Shown: positions 18,498 to 27,026, counted from the first letter of the stretch. The stretch is 64,000 nt of DNA from Kiritimatiellaeota bacterium B1221 (GCA_029269125.1 JARHXX010000006.1:104199-168198); one strand, 5' to 3'. Program-made: numbers and translations. The notes: generated by a model from the letters alone, not told the origin.

Positions 18498-19589
18498 TTA
18501 GCTCCGCTGACAAACCATCTCCGTCATCTCCCGCTCCAAACGCAGGATACATTCTGCTCTTCGAAACTGGGCCCGGCAGCGTTGCAGATTGTGATGGGGA
18601 TGTGCGACTTTAAAGTACAGATCCCCATCCAAATAATCTTTCAAAAAACGCATGCCCAATTCGTAAGAAATCAGCGCCCCGGACATGGGCAGCAACTCTA
18701 ATTCCTTAGGATCAATGAATGCCGACGCCTTGGTCAAAAAGCCATTCAGCAGTGCCTCAAACAGCGGCATCTCCACTTGGATTTTAGCAAGATCAGGCTC
18801 ATCCTCATCCGCCAGACTGGTGGCGGTGCGAACCAAATCGCCGAAATCATACAACAGTGAGCCGGTCATCACCGTATCCAGATCGATCACACAGATCCCC
18901 TTCCCGCTTTGGCTGTCGAAAAGAATGTTGTTTATTTTGGTGTCGTTATGTGTCACCCGGACAGGTAAATCCCCGGCCTCCATTAAATCAGCAACCCCAT
19001 GGGCCAGATCCCGGTGCGCCCTGGCAAAAGCCAGCTCAGCCGAAATGAATCGCCCCCTCCCTGCCAAATCCTGGGAGACGCTCGATTCCAGCGCATCGTA
19101 CCGGGAAGGTGTATGATGAAAGTTCGGAATGGTATCCAGCAAGGTGCCCGGTAAGTCCGCCATCTGATATTGAAACTCCCCGAAGGCTTTCGCCGCTTCA
19201 AACACCTGTTCAGCGCTCTTCACCACATCGATGCTGGTCACTTCGGGAATATAATCAAAGGCCCGCCAAAAATCCCCGGCCTCATCCACAAACAAATCCC
19301 GATCATCCAGAGTGGGAAGCAGACGCAAAGCCCGGCGCTCCGGTTGATCCCGCCCCCACTCAGCCAACTTGCGGTGCTGATGATCGGTCACCTGACGAAT
19401 GTTGGCCATCATCCCCGGCACATCAGGAAAGACCCGGTGGTTCACCCGTTGCAATACCATGGGAAGCCTGTCCGCCTCCACGAAAGACACCAGGTAAGTA
19501 TCGTTAATATGTCCATTGCCAAGACAGCTCACCCCCGAAACTTTTTTTAAATCTGTGAACGGGGAAATCGCATGGTGAGGAACTGTCAT
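18498..19589 (-). CDS. NahK-like N-acetylhexosamine 1-kinase (APH fold)
   Basis: A 363-residue kinase of the aminoglycoside-phosphotransferase fold. From memory it matches bifidobacterial N-acetylhexosamine 1-kinase closely over its length: GNGHINDTYLVSF (24-36) for the P-loop-like region, RVTHNDTKINNILFD (catalytic loop, about 211-225), VIDLDTVMTGSLLYDFGDLVR (metal-binding Asp) and ELLPMSGALISYELGMRFL. The expected reaction is ATP-dependent phosphorylation of GlcNAc/GalNAc or a related sugar at C1. It stands alone, converging on tamB. Substrate assignment is by similarity only. Confidence 0.72.
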   Translation of the reverse strand: MTVPHHAISPFTDLKKVSGVSCLGNGHINDTYLVSFVEADRLPMVLQRVNHRVFPDVPGMMANIRQVTDHQHRKLAEWGRDQPERRALRLLPTLDDRDLFVDEAGDFWRAFDYIPEVTSIDVVKSAEQVFEAAKAFGEFQYQMADLPGTLLDTIPNFHHTPSRYDALESSVSQDLAGRGRFISAELAFARAHRDLAHGVADLMEAGDLPVRVTHNDTKINNILFDSQSGKGICVIDLDTVMTGSLLYDFGDLVRTATSLADEDEPDLAKIQVEMPLFEALLNGFLTKASAFIDPKELELLPMSGALISYELGMRFLKDYLDGDLYFKVAHPHHNLQRCRAQFRRAECILRLEREMTEMVCQRS

Positions 19590-19648
19590 CCGTCGGTTTT
19601 AAATAAGTCCGAATGGATTTGCAACGTTGGAAAGATATAAAACATCTG

Positions 19649-20305
19649 TCACATCAGTAACATTTTCAAGGCGTCTATCATCTCTTCCGGTTCCGCGCGG
19701 GTCCGGTAATCCACATCCACAAAACGCCAGCTCACCACTCCGTCTTTCCCTACAATAAAGGTCGCGGGGATAGGTAAAATCTTGCCATTGCCATTGTTGA
19801 TGACCTCCAAGTCCAATTCACGATCCACCCGCATGTGATCCCGTAAAAACGCCGGCACTTCCCAGGCCACCCCATACTGAGCGGCCACTTTCGCATCCTG
19901 ATCAGACAGCACATAAAAATCCATTCCCCTGATTTCATTTTCCGACAGGGAGTTGTCCGGCACCTGCGGACTGATGGCCACCAGCTTCGCACCCAGGGCA
20001 TGAAAATCATCCAACCGGGCCTGCAGCGCATTCAACTGCAGATTGCAATACGGACACCAGCCTCCACGATAAAAGGTGACAATCAGCGGTCCCTGCTCCA
20101 ATAAATCCAGCATAGAGACCCGTTCGCCTTTCGGGCCGGGCAAAACAAAAGCAGGCGCTTTCTCACCGACTTTCAGGGCCTCACTCCCCTGCTGAAGCGC
20201 TTTGGCCCGTTGGATCTCTTCATCAACCCCGTTCATAAAATCAGGGTTCGCCTTCCGGCCCATTTCAATTTTCGCATCCGTCTGTGCTTTCAAACTTTTC
20301 ATCAT
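19649..20305 (-). CDS. AhpC/TSA-family peroxiredoxin-like protein
   Basis: A thioredoxin-fold redox protein with the motif FYRGGWCPYCNLQLNAL (CxxC, about residues 80-96). FVLPGPKGERVSMLDLL precedes it, and IPATFIVGKDGVVSWRFVDVDY supplies the cis-Pro region. The 218 residues include a roughly 40-residue N-terminal helical extension. Members of this subgroup are annotated as alkyl hydroperoxide reductase/TSA proteins and probably reduce peroxides. No signal peptide is seen, so it is cytoplasmic. A good ribosome site (AGAGG) precedes the ATG. Confidence 0.85.
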   Translation of the reverse strand: MMKSLKAQTDAKIEMGRKANPDFMNGVDEEIQRAKALQQGSEALKVGEKAPAFVLPGPKGERVSMLDLLEQGPLIVTFYRGGWCPYCNLQLNALQARLDDFHALGAKLVAISPQVPDNSLSENEIRGMDFYVLSDQDAKVAAQYGVAWEVPAFLRDHMRVDRELDLEVINNGNGKILPIPATFIVGKDGVVSWRFVDVDYRTRAEPEEMIDALKMLLM

Positions 20306-20389
20306 TTACCTCTTGCGGTTTGCCTGTCGATTTCATCTGAGCCGTCAATCGACCCGAAATTTCATACAGCCTAAAGGTACACACAAACT

Positions 20390-20740
20390 TCAATTTGCAA
20401 AACGGGTATTTTTCACTTTCCATTTCTCTAAAGCAATGAACAGCCAGAAAGAGTAAATGCCCAGCGTGAGGATGCAAAGCAACAGCCACTTCACCCAGCT
20501 GCCAAACAGACCGATGGCCCTTCCATGGAACTTCAGTCTTCGCCCGTTAATCACGGTGTGATTCACTCTCCAACCATACACCATGCACAAGGCCCAGGGG
20601 AAACAGAGACCAAACGTAAAAAAGGTCAGCGCCGCGCCTAATAGACTCCAGCCAATAAAGGAAAGCAATCCACCGTCAAAAGTGGATTCAGCAACCCTCC
20701 CCTCATTTACAGATACAGTCACATTTGTTTGATTTGTCAT
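20390..20740 (-). CDS. DUF898/YjgN-like small membrane protein
   Basis: A 116-residue membrane protein with two hydrophobic hairpins (LLSFIGWSLLGAALTFFTFGL and WVKWLLLCILTLGIYSFWLF). Between and after them come NGRRLKFHG and ALEKWKVKNTRF, which resemble the repeated unit of DUF898-type proteins. The biochemical function of this family is not established. A Shine-Dalgarno AGGAG lies 7 bp before the ATG. It sits between the peroxiredoxin and acetyltransferase genes on the same strand. Confidence 0.65.
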   Translation of the reverse strand: MTNQTNVTVSVNEGRVAESTFDGGLLSFIGWSLLGAALTFFTFGLCFPWALCMVYGWRVNHTVINGRRLKFHGRAIGLFGSWVKWLLLCILTLGIYSFWLFIALEKWKVKNTRFAN

Positions 20741-20834
20741 ATATTTCTCCTGATTGTTGAAAATATGATGGATGGATCACCCAAGTGATTTGCAGAGTAT
20801 AACCTCTTATGCATCAATCCTCCACTGCAATGTT

Positions 20835-21296
20835 TTAACCGCAGAGTTTTTCCATTTGAAAATTTTCAAGTCCAACGCCCCGGATCTCCACGGTTTGCTT
20901 TTTGATCGTCACAAAGCCCAAACGTGCAAACATCGGCTGCGCACAGATCGATGCTTCGACGCAGACTTTCCGCAGTCCTCTTGAACGGGCGGCATCCACT
21001 GCGTGCGACACCAATCGGCTCGCAACCCCTTTTCGTCCATGCGCAGGATGTACATACGTGCAGTCAATGTGACCCTCCGCATCCAGTTCACAGAATCCGA
21101 TTACCCGGTTCCCCGCCACGAATACAAAAGGGTTCTTCTGCTCACATCGCGCCTCCCAATGACCGGGATGAGACGCTTTCGCTGACCAGGCTCCACACTG
21201 TTCTTCGGAGTAAACCTCAGAGGCCGTTTCATGAATCGCCCGCGAAAAAATCTCCGCAATCGCAATGTGGTCACCGAACTGATAGTTTCGAATCAT
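20835..21296 (-). CDS. GNAT-family N-acetyltransferase
   Basis: An acetyl-CoA-dependent acetyltransferase of 153 residues. The fold is shown by MIRNYQFGDHIAIAEIFSRA (strand 1/helix 1), VFVAGNRVIGFCELDAEGHI (strands 2-4), the acetyl-CoA loop YVHPAHGRKGVASRLV (Q/RxxGxG/A-like, about 82-97) and FARLGFVTIKKQTVEIRG at the C-terminus. It is closest in pattern to the YafP-type group. The substrate is unknown. A strong ribosome site (AAGGAAGGG) precedes the start. Confidence 0.85.
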   Translation of the reverse strand: MIRNYQFGDHIAIAEIFSRAIHETASEVYSEEQCGAWSAKASHPGHWEARCEQKNPFVFVAGNRVIGFCELDAEGHIDCTYVHPAHGRKGVASRLVSHAVDAARSRGLRKVCVEASICAQPMFARLGFVTIKKQTVEIRGVGLENFQMEKLCG

Positions 21297-21365
21297 CCCT
21301 TCCTTTTCATTTACACATATCAGGTCAAAGGCAACCGGGCCGTGTACCCGAGGTTCGCCCTGCAG

Positions 21366-21818
21366 TTAAGGTTTTAATGATTGCCCCTCAATTCTTGGAC
21401 TTATCACCGTACCATCCATCAGGACCATAAACGGATACGATCTCCCCCCTATGTTCACATCAATAGTATAATGTGCCACCAATGCATTTTGGGGAATGCG
21501 AGGAGGAGGATCACCGTCAAGTAGTAATTTTGAACTTAACGCTAAGTGCTGAGCCCAAAGTACACACCTCGTAACGAGGACAGACTCTGATGAATAAGCT
21601 TTTAAGAACGCTGATTTGCGCACCTTCTCTATCGCTTCCGCAGGGGACACAGGTATTGCCTGCGTCGGAATCCAATATGAGGAATCCGCTTTTTCCCGAT
21701 CCACTTCGAGAACGGCCTTCCAGGAACCATCCAGCGCTTCACTGGCACTGATAAACATTTTCGAATCATTTGCTGAGCAAATGGACGCAAGGAGGATAAG
21801 CAGTATTAGTTTTTTCAT
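21366..21818 (-). CDS. Small secreted protein, unknown
   Basis: The start MKKLILLILLASICSA is a clear signal peptide and gives 150 residues; a longer in-frame start would put 30 polar residues in front of it and is unlikely. The mature part has no recognised domain. It ends with VAHYTIDVNIGGRSYPFMVLMDGTVISPRIEG, a beta-rich block, and contains one Cys. It probably acts in the periplasm or is released. The gene stands alone, with about 290 bp without a gene upstream. Confidence 0.6.
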   Translation of the reverse strand: MKKLILLILLASICSANDSKMFISASEALDGSWKAVLEVDREKADSSYWIPTQAIPVSPAEAIEKVRKSAFLKAYSSESVLVTRCVLWAQHLALSSKLLLDGDPPPRIPQNALVAHYTIDVNIGGRSYPFMVLMDGTVISPRIEGQSLKP

Positions 21819-22112
21819 GATAGAACTCTCAAGTGAAACGGACCACGGAATTGTGGATCGCTTAGACGCATCCCCGGATCGGTTTTTCAAACCACAAATG
21901 AACATCATTCATAGCGATGTTTTGCTACGGTTTCCAATTAAATTCGGATGGGGAATGATCTGTGATCATATTTCAGGCTTATACATTGCCGGTTTCATCT
22001 ATAGAAGCAGTGGTTTCAGAACGGCGTTTTGGAGCCTTGATTTTTTGTCATAAAAACCAACGCGGCTCCCAAACCCCGTTCAGTAAACTCTTCATTTTCA
22101 TTTCAGCCAACA

Positions 22113-23309
22113 TTAAAGTTCACCCGCACGGCTTGCGGCATCGGGTGCAGTGCCTTGTTCCGCTCCCAAAACGCCCAGTCTGTTCACGAAGTCAACGAAC
22201 ACACACATTGCCGGAGAGTATCCTTCCGAAGTTGAAAACGCGCCTGTCCACGGATTCATCTGCTGCATGAAATCAGGTGCGGCGAGGATTGCGTTGACCC
22301 AACACCCCATCAGCTCTTTGAGGTCAGCAGTCTTACCGTAGTATTCAAACCATCGGGGCGCACGCAGCGCGGTAAGTGCCTGAGACGCCCCTCCCCACGA
22401 ATTTATCGGCAGGGTGTGATCAAAGAGCGGGTCGCTCACGGCAATGGATGGCAGGGGATACGGAGGCCAGAAGCCCTCGGGACTCTTGATATGTCTGGAA
22501 TAGATACGCTCGAACATGGCTTGATCCACCACATGCTCGCCCAGGACCCTGGTGAGAACATCCCCGCGGATTCTGACATAAGCACCGTCGGAGTCGACAT
22601 CGTAGAAGCACTCATCTTCCGGATCGTAGCATATTTCAAGAATGAGCTTTCTCAAGGCTTCGCCTTTCTCTCTCCACCGCCCGGCTTCGTCAGGCTTGCC
22701 CAAGCGCTCTGCCATCTCAGCGAGCGCGATTCGTCCACCGTAAACCGTTGCCGAAAGATCGGGTGCGAGGTATGGCAGTTTCCCTGCCCCGGGGCAAATG
22801 GACGCATCATCATCGGGGCAGCGCCTCGGCAGGTCTTTAAATCTGGGACTATTGTCGTGTCCGGTATCGTATTCACAGAATGCCTCGCAAAGACCGGTGC
22901 CTCGCGTGTTTCTATGTTTACTCAGCCAATGATCCCAGCGGGCACAGGCGTCATACGCACGTGCAAGAAAGGCTTCGTCTTCCAGAAGATCTGCCGTTTC
23001 CAGGGCGGTTGCCGCAATCGGAACAACCATTTGAATTTGAGAACAAAGGACGCGGTCACCTTTGATAACTGCCGGGATATAGCCATCTTCTCTCTGGTGA
23101 TGAAAAAAAATCTCGTGATTGGCTCTGGCAACCGCGGGTCGATACTTCCCGTAAACAAGCCCTTCCAGGGGACCACACTCCAGCCAGACCCCCTTATACC
23201 GGCCGCCCTCATTCAGGACAGGCTGCTCATACCCAAACAGGGTTTTGGTGTTTTCTGCGAGACCCTCCAGAGCCTCGTTGTACTTAGCTTTTATCGCGTT
23301 TAAATCCAT
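22113..23309 (-). CDS. (alpha/alpha)6 glycosidase, MGH1/GH63-like
   Basis: A 398-residue six-hairpin glycosidase. Typical blocks are GYIPAVIKG, the acid-loop region CEAFCEYDTGHDNSPRF (about 144-160, cf. D-x-G-x-DNSPRF of the mannosylglycerate hydrolase-like group), APDLSATVYGGRIALAEMA, and PINSWGGASQALTAL near residue 305, where related enzymes have the second catalytic region. There is no signal peptide with the ATG at 23309, so it should be cytoplasmic. The substrate could be a compatible solute or an oligosaccharide. A longer in-frame start at 23381 adds a low-complexity basic leader and was not chosen. Confidence 0.7.
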   Translation of the reverse strand: MDLNAIKAKYNEALEGLAENTKTLFGYEQPVLNEGGRYKGVWLECGPLEGLVYGKYRPAVARANHEIFFHHQREDGYIPAVIKGDRVLCSQIQMVVPIAATALETADLLEDEAFLARAYDACARWDHWLSKHRNTRGTGLCEAFCEYDTGHDNSPRFKDLPRRCPDDDASICPGAGKLPYLAPDLSATVYGGRIALAEMAERLGKPDEAGRWREKGEALRKLILEICYDPEDECFYDVDSDGAYVRIRGDVLTRVLGEHVVDQAMFERIYSRHIKSPEGFWPPYPLPSIAVSDPLFDHTLPINSWGGASQALTALRAPRWFEYYGKTADLKELMGCWVNAILAAPDFMQQMNPWTGAFSTSEGYSPAMCVFVDFVNRLGVLGAEQGTAPDAASRAGEL

Positions 23310-23427
23310 TTTGTTTTCTTTTTTAGACGAAGGTCGTGCTGACCGGACGGGGGGATGGCTGTTTCTGTATTGTTTAACCACAGGCCTGTCTATGAGTGGT
23401 TAAATTCTTCTGCGATGGCTGGTTCAT

Positions 23428-23520
23428 CCCTGTCATTTTTTTGGACGGGATTACAGGATTGACCGGATTTTTTTTACATCCTGTTCCTCTGGTAAATCCT
23501 GTCCTGATTTTCCTTCTCCG
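23428..23520. repeat. Degenerate intergenic repeat-like sequence
   Basis: The spacer 23310-23584 holds phrases such as TCCTGTCATTTTT, GATTACAGGATTGACCGGAT and AAATCCTGTCCTGATTTT, that is, several variants of a TACAGGATT-type word in both orientations. It has no gene-like content. Assignment as a repeat is by internal repetition only. Confidence 0.35.
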
Positions 23521-23584
23521 GTTCAGCTACGTCCAGGCAAATGGACCGAGCACTCTCGGTTGGGTTGGCCTTCTGGTTATGATT

Positions 23585-23923
23585 TCACCAGAATTTCCAC
23601 CAAGTTTTTTTATTTTTTATTCGGGTTTCTGCCCAGCTTCCATCCGCCTGTCGCACAGCCCGTATATTACCCACCGTCATCTCGAACCCCGGTGCGTGGT
23701 CAATAAATTCCAGAAGCTCTGGCACGATCCAAAAGCCATCTATGGTTTCGTCTTCTGGTTGAACAAAAAGGGCAAAGTCATTTGTTAACTCACCCAAAAT
23801 CTCAATTTTAGAAACCGAAGGGGTCGTCTCTCCATGGATGTTCCCTCTTAAGTCAGCGATACCGAGATTCTTAGTTAATTTTTCAGAGAGGACTTTCACG
23901 TTGTCTCCAAACCCAATGTGCAT
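23585..23923 (-). CDS. Hypothetical protein
   Basis: About 112 residues from the ATG at 23923 (MHIGFGDNVKVLSEKL); a GTG six codons earlier is also possible. It has a normal soluble composition, with alternating strands and helices (VSKIEILGELTNDFALFVQP, FWIVPELLEFIDHAPGFEMT), and ends in a basic, Trp-rich tail (KTWWKFW). I do not recognise a family. It follows the broken DUF4160 gene on the same strand. Confidence 0.5.
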   Translation of the reverse strand: MHIGFGDNVKVLSEKLTKNLGIADLRGNIHGETTPSVSKIEILGELTNDFALFVQPEDETIDGFWIVPELLEFIDHAPGFEMTVGNIRAVRQADGSWAETRIKNKKTWWKFW

Positions 23924-24005
23924 TTTTGCCTTAGTCTTCACGTCTCAAATCAGCGACGAGGCTTGCCGAGTTCGCTGGATTTATATTGTTGGGCCTTGTC
24001 TATTC

Positions 24006-24265
24006 TTATCCAAGTGGAGGGATCTGTTCTGGCGCTTCGAAAGCTTCGGCCTTGTGGAATGCCTCTCTAAGTTCTGCTTGATGAATGGATGCCCATTCGA
24101 TGACAAGTCCTCTGGCTCGGGGAGGAAGTTCACCTTTAATGATTGCCAAAGTCTCGATGTCAAACACGGCCTTATGCCCTGAATAAATTGCATGAAAATG
24201 TGGGGCGGGTGATCATCAAAATACATTTAAATTACAATACCATAAAATCGTGAAAGCTCAGGTAT
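24006..24265 (-). pseudogene. DUF4160 gene inactivated by nonsense and frameshift mutations
   Basis: Reading the minus strand from 24265 gives IPELSRFYGIVI, a stop (TAA), then MYFDDHPP. One base later in frame it continues HFHAIYSGHKAVFDIETLAI and so on to IPPLG and a stop at 24006. Together this is a nearly complete DUF4160 protein (the family typically reads ...RFFGIVI-x-MYFDDHPPPHFHA...). The lesions are an ATA where ATG is expected, TAA where a Lys/Arg codon is expected, and loss of one C in the run at about 24203. Its start overlaps the end of the DUF2442 gene, the usual partner. Confidence 0.8.
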
Positions 24266-24539
24266 GGGCTGGAAGCTGATTTAAGGTAGGAAATAATTCA
24301 TCAGGTTTTTTTCCTGTCAATTGCATGTAAAGCGAATCAGGGCAAAGATCAATCCCACCGGACCATTCTGGGTGTCCAGCTTCGGCTAGTTTTACCTGCT
24401 CAAAAACACCTGGTTTTAACCAAGCAGAAAAAACACCTCTGCCAGCGTATCGCGATAAGTCGACTACACCACTAGTTCCGTCATTGTACCTGAGAAACAG
24501 GTTAAAGTTTTCGTTTGGTCTGATTTCGATTAAATTCAT
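24258..24539 (-). CDS. DUF2442 domain protein
   Basis: A 93-residue protein with the DUF2442 pattern: IRPNENFNLFLRYNDGTSGV, VDLSRYAGRGVFSAWLKPG and the conserved ending GGIDLCPDSLYMQLTG. DUF2442 and DUF4160 genes are usually adjacent and are discussed as a possible toxin-antitoxin-like pair. No activity is proven. Here the frame is intact while the DUF4160 partner downstream is broken, which fits loss of one half of a pair. Confidence 0.82.
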   Translation of the reverse strand: MNLIEIRPNENFNLFLRYNDGTSGVVDLSRYAGRGVFSAWLKPGVFEQVKLAEAGHPEWSGGIDLCPDSLYMQLTGKKPDELFPTLNQLPAHT

Positions 24540-24682
24540 GGTCTAAAAATACTTTGTATTTATATCGCAGTCGAGTCTGAATTTGGTTCATCACCCCATT
24601 CTCCTGTTAGATTCTGAGCCTGCCCAACGTTTTAGACCACCGGACGGAGGCACGACGTTCGCTCCATATTTTGGTTGAGGAT

Positions 24683-25042
24683 TTATTTTGTATTGAGTCT
24701 GATCTCTATTGTCGGGAAAGTAAATCGTACATCCTGGGAATTATCAGCCCAAAAAATAACTTCCGTATCAGTCCGTGAACCAAAAATGGCTTCTGGTATT
24801 GGAGTGGTTTCCCAGAAGTTGATTCTTTTCTCGTTCATGTCTTTAATCTCAAATTCAACCCATGAGTGACTGGATCCCAAAAAAGTTTCATCATAGTACT
24901 GAGTAATTTGTGCTGTGTATTTACCGTTAGGTGACTTAGCTTCTTCACCCGTTCCGATCGGATATGGGAAAACTTGCAACCAACGATACCCCGCCCCGGC
25001 TAAAGCGATGATGAAAAATAGGATTGCAAAGTTTTTTTTCAT
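24683..25042 (-). CDS. Hypothetical protein with N-terminal membrane anchor
   Basis: 119 residues beginning MKKNFAILFFIIALAGAGYRW, a signal anchor or signal peptide without a lipobox. The rest is a beta-rich domain containing SPNGKYTAQITQYYDETF and TDTEVIFWADNSQDVRFTFP. Its arrangement (SPNGKYxA...) resembles small exported proteins of unknown role. No neighbour explains it. It is AT-richer than the surrounding housekeeping genes, like the whole 23.5-25.3 kb patch. Confidence 0.5.
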   Translation of the reverse strand: MKKNFAILFFIIALAGAGYRWLQVFPYPIGTGEEAKSPNGKYTAQITQYYDETFLGSSHSWVEFEIKDMNEKRINFWETTPIPEAIFGSRTDTEVIFWADNSQDVRFTFPTIEIRLNTK

Positions 25043-25082
25043 TCGGTCACCTCAACCCACCTCAACAAAGTGTTCCACGACA

Positions 25083-25229
25083 GTAAATTTATTGGTAAAT
25101 TTACGCAATTATATATGATTTCCATAAATTGTTCTGAAAAGCAAGCTTAGAGATTTTGCGAAAACTTAAAGATTGTGAAAATAAATTTAGGGTTAAATTT
25201 GCCCATAAATTTAGAGTTAAATTTATGGG
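25083..25229. repeat. Cluster of three TAAATTTA hairpins with 4-nt loops
   Basis: Three perfect inverted repeats: GTAAATTTA-TTGG-TAAATTTAC (25083-25104), AAATTTA-GGGT-TAAATTT (25183-25200) and CCCATAAATTTA-GAGT-TAAATTTATGGG (25202-25229, 12-bp arms). The last two also form a direct repeat of about 24 bp. The third is followed by a seven-T run (25234-25240), so it could terminate transcription on the plus strand. No gene lies directly upstream on that strand. Confidence 0.7.
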
Positions 25230-25533
25230 TAACTTTTTTTATAAAAGAGCTTGCTCACCTACTGTACAGGCGTATACCTTCCTTATAAACACTCTACATG
25301 ACACATCTCCTCATTTTACCGTAAGAATTGAAAACCATCTGCCCCGGGAACGTCTGGAAGTGGAACTGATCGATCCCCCTTTTCCCTCGCGTATTTTTGA
25401 ATTGCGGGTGAATGGCAGTCGTCCTTCCCAGTTGAGCTATGCCACGAAAACCCAAATTTGGGACCGTTTACGGAAATGGATGGTTCAACATAATGAAGTT
25501 TTGGACAACCCGATGACTTTACGGGTGCCGTGA
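25225..25533 (+). CDS. Hypothetical protein (weakly supported)
   Basis: An open frame with possible starts at 25156 and 25225. The first part runs through the AT-rich hairpin cluster and reads as repeats of KFRVKF, which is probably not real coding. From about 25300 it looks like protein (HFTVRIENHLPRERLEVELI, WDRLRKWMVQHNEVLDNP). There is no recognised domain and no good ribosome site. It may be the tail of a decayed gene. ffh starts 130 bp downstream. Confidence 0.3.
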   Translation: MGNFFYKRACSPTVQAYTFLINTLHDTSPHFTVRIENHLPRERLEVELIDPPFPSRIFELRVNGSRPSQLSYATKTQIWDRLRKWMVQHNEVLDNPMTLRVP

Positions 25534-25663
25534 AAGAAGGTTTGTCACGCCATCCTTTTGGGCTTCAGCTTTGCTTTATTGCCGATGATTTCACGCCCCC
25601 ACCCCTGATTCTTCCCCAGATCGTGCTTGAACCCGCGACCTTGTGAGGACAAAAGGCCCTACT

Positions 25664-27022
25664 ATGTTTGATCAACTGACCCAATCTCTCCAAACCACCT
25701 TCAAAAACCTGCGCGGACAGGGAAAACTGACCGAGGAAAATATTCAGAGCGCCCTCCGCGATGTGCGCATGGCTCTTCTTGAAGCTGACGTACATTTTCA
25801 GGTCGTAAAGACCTTTGTCAAAAATGTGCGCGAAAAGGTCATGGGCGAAGATGTGCTCAACAGCGTCTCTCCCGGTCAGCAGTTTGTTAAATTTGTCCAT
25901 GACGAAATGGAACGCCTGCTGGGTGACGAACAGGCTCAGTTTATTCAGTCCAGCCATACCCAGTCCATCGTCATGCTGGGTCTGCACGGGGTCGGTAAAA
26001 CCACCACCACCGGTAAGCTGGCCCGACGCTTTAAGGGCGAAAAGAAAAAAGTCCTGCTGGTGGGATGCGACATCCGCCGTCCGGCCGCGGTCGATCAGCT
26101 CCGTGTGCTGGCCGAACAGGCCGGCGTGGATATGCTGGGCCCCATCCCGGGCGAAGGCGTGGCCGCCGTCGCCCGCCGCGCACGCACCCAGGCGGAAGAC
26201 CTGAGTTATGACGTGGTAATTTATGATACCGGGGGTCGTCTGCAAATTGACGATGAATTGGTGGCCGAAGTGGCTGAACTGGTTCGGGTCACCGATGCCC
26301 AAAACAAAGTGTTGGTCATCGACGCCGCTATGGGGCAGGAATCCGTCAGCGTTGCGGAAACCTTTAATGAGCGCTGCGGTCTGACCGGCCTGATCTTAAC
26401 CAAACTCGATGGGGACGCCCGTGGGGGCGCCGCCCTCTCCGTGCGCGAAGTCACCGGCTGCCCCATTCTCATGGTGGGGGTCGGCGAAAAACAGGAAGAT
26501 CTGCAGCCCTTCTATCCCAAACGGATGGCCGACCGGATCCTGGGCATGGGCGACGTCGTCTCTCTGGTGGAAAAAGCCCAGCAGACCGTCGACGAAGATG
26601 AAATGAAGCGCATGGAAAAACGCATGTTCAGCGGCCAAATGGACCTGAACGATTTCCTCAGCCAAATCCGCCAAATGAAAAAACTCGGTTCCATGTCCCA
26701 GTTGATGGATATGATGCCCGGGATGCCCCAGATGGATGCGGCCAAGAAAGCCAAGGCCGCCGAAATGGGTCAGCGGCAATCCAAAAAGTTTGAAGCGATC
26801 ATTTTAAGCATGACCCCCGCCGAACGCAAACGGCCCAAGATCATCAACGGCAAACGCCGCATCCGCATTGCCAAAGGCAGCGGCACCCGGGTCAAGGATG
26901 TGAACGATCTCATTAAACAGTTCGCCCAGGCCCAGAAAATGACCAAAAAACTAAAAAGCTTTAAAGGTAAAATGCCCCGCATGCCCAAAGGGATGCCCGG
27001 AGGCATGATGCCCCGGATGTAA
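25664..27022 (+). CDS. ffh: Signal recognition particle GTPase Ffh
   Basis: Binds signal peptides of nascent membrane proteins and delivers ribosomes to FtsY. From MFDQLTQSLQTTFKNLRGQG (452 residues) it has an N domain, a G domain and a Met-rich M domain ending GMPGGMMPRM. The P-loop is GLHGVGKTTTTGKLA (near 105) and TKLDGDARGGAALS is present. The G3 motif, normally DTAGR, is DTGGR (188-192). The RNA-binding segment KRRIRIAKGSGTRVKDVNDL is intact. The start at 25643 (MRTKGPT) is possible but less typical. It forms an operon with proB, whose ATG lies 4 bp after the stop. Confidence 0.95.
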   Translation: MFDQLTQSLQTTFKNLRGQGKLTEENIQSALRDVRMALLEADVHFQVVKTFVKNVREKVMGEDVLNSVSPGQQFVKFVHDEMERLLGDEQAQFIQSSHTQSIVMLGLHGVGKTTTTGKLARRFKGEKKKVLLVGCDIRRPAAVDQLRVLAEQAGVDMLGPIPGEGVAAVARRARTQAEDLSYDVVIYDTGGRLQIDDELVAEVAELVRVTDAQNKVLVIDAAMGQESVSVAETFNERCGLTGLILTKLDGDARGGAALSVREVTGCPILMVGVGEKQEDLQPFYPKRMADRILGMGDVVSLVEKAQQTVDEDEMKRMEKRMFSGQMDLNDFLSQIRQMKKLGSMSQLMDMMPGMPQMDAAKKAKAAEMGQRQSKKFEAIILSMTPAERKRPKIINGKRRIRIAKGSGTRVKDVNDLIKQFAQAQKMTKKLKSFKGKMPRMPKGMPGGMMPRM

Positions 27023-27026
27023 ACCC

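Noticed and set aside
25083..25229. CRISPR array
   Set aside because: The repeats are palindromic, only two or three in number and have no regular unique spacers.
25615..25660. tRNA-like phrase CTTGAACCCGCGACCTTGTG upstream of ffh
   Set aside because: It resembles the reverse complement of a TPsiC arm, but the flanking bases cannot form the TPsiC stem and no D or anticodon arm follows.
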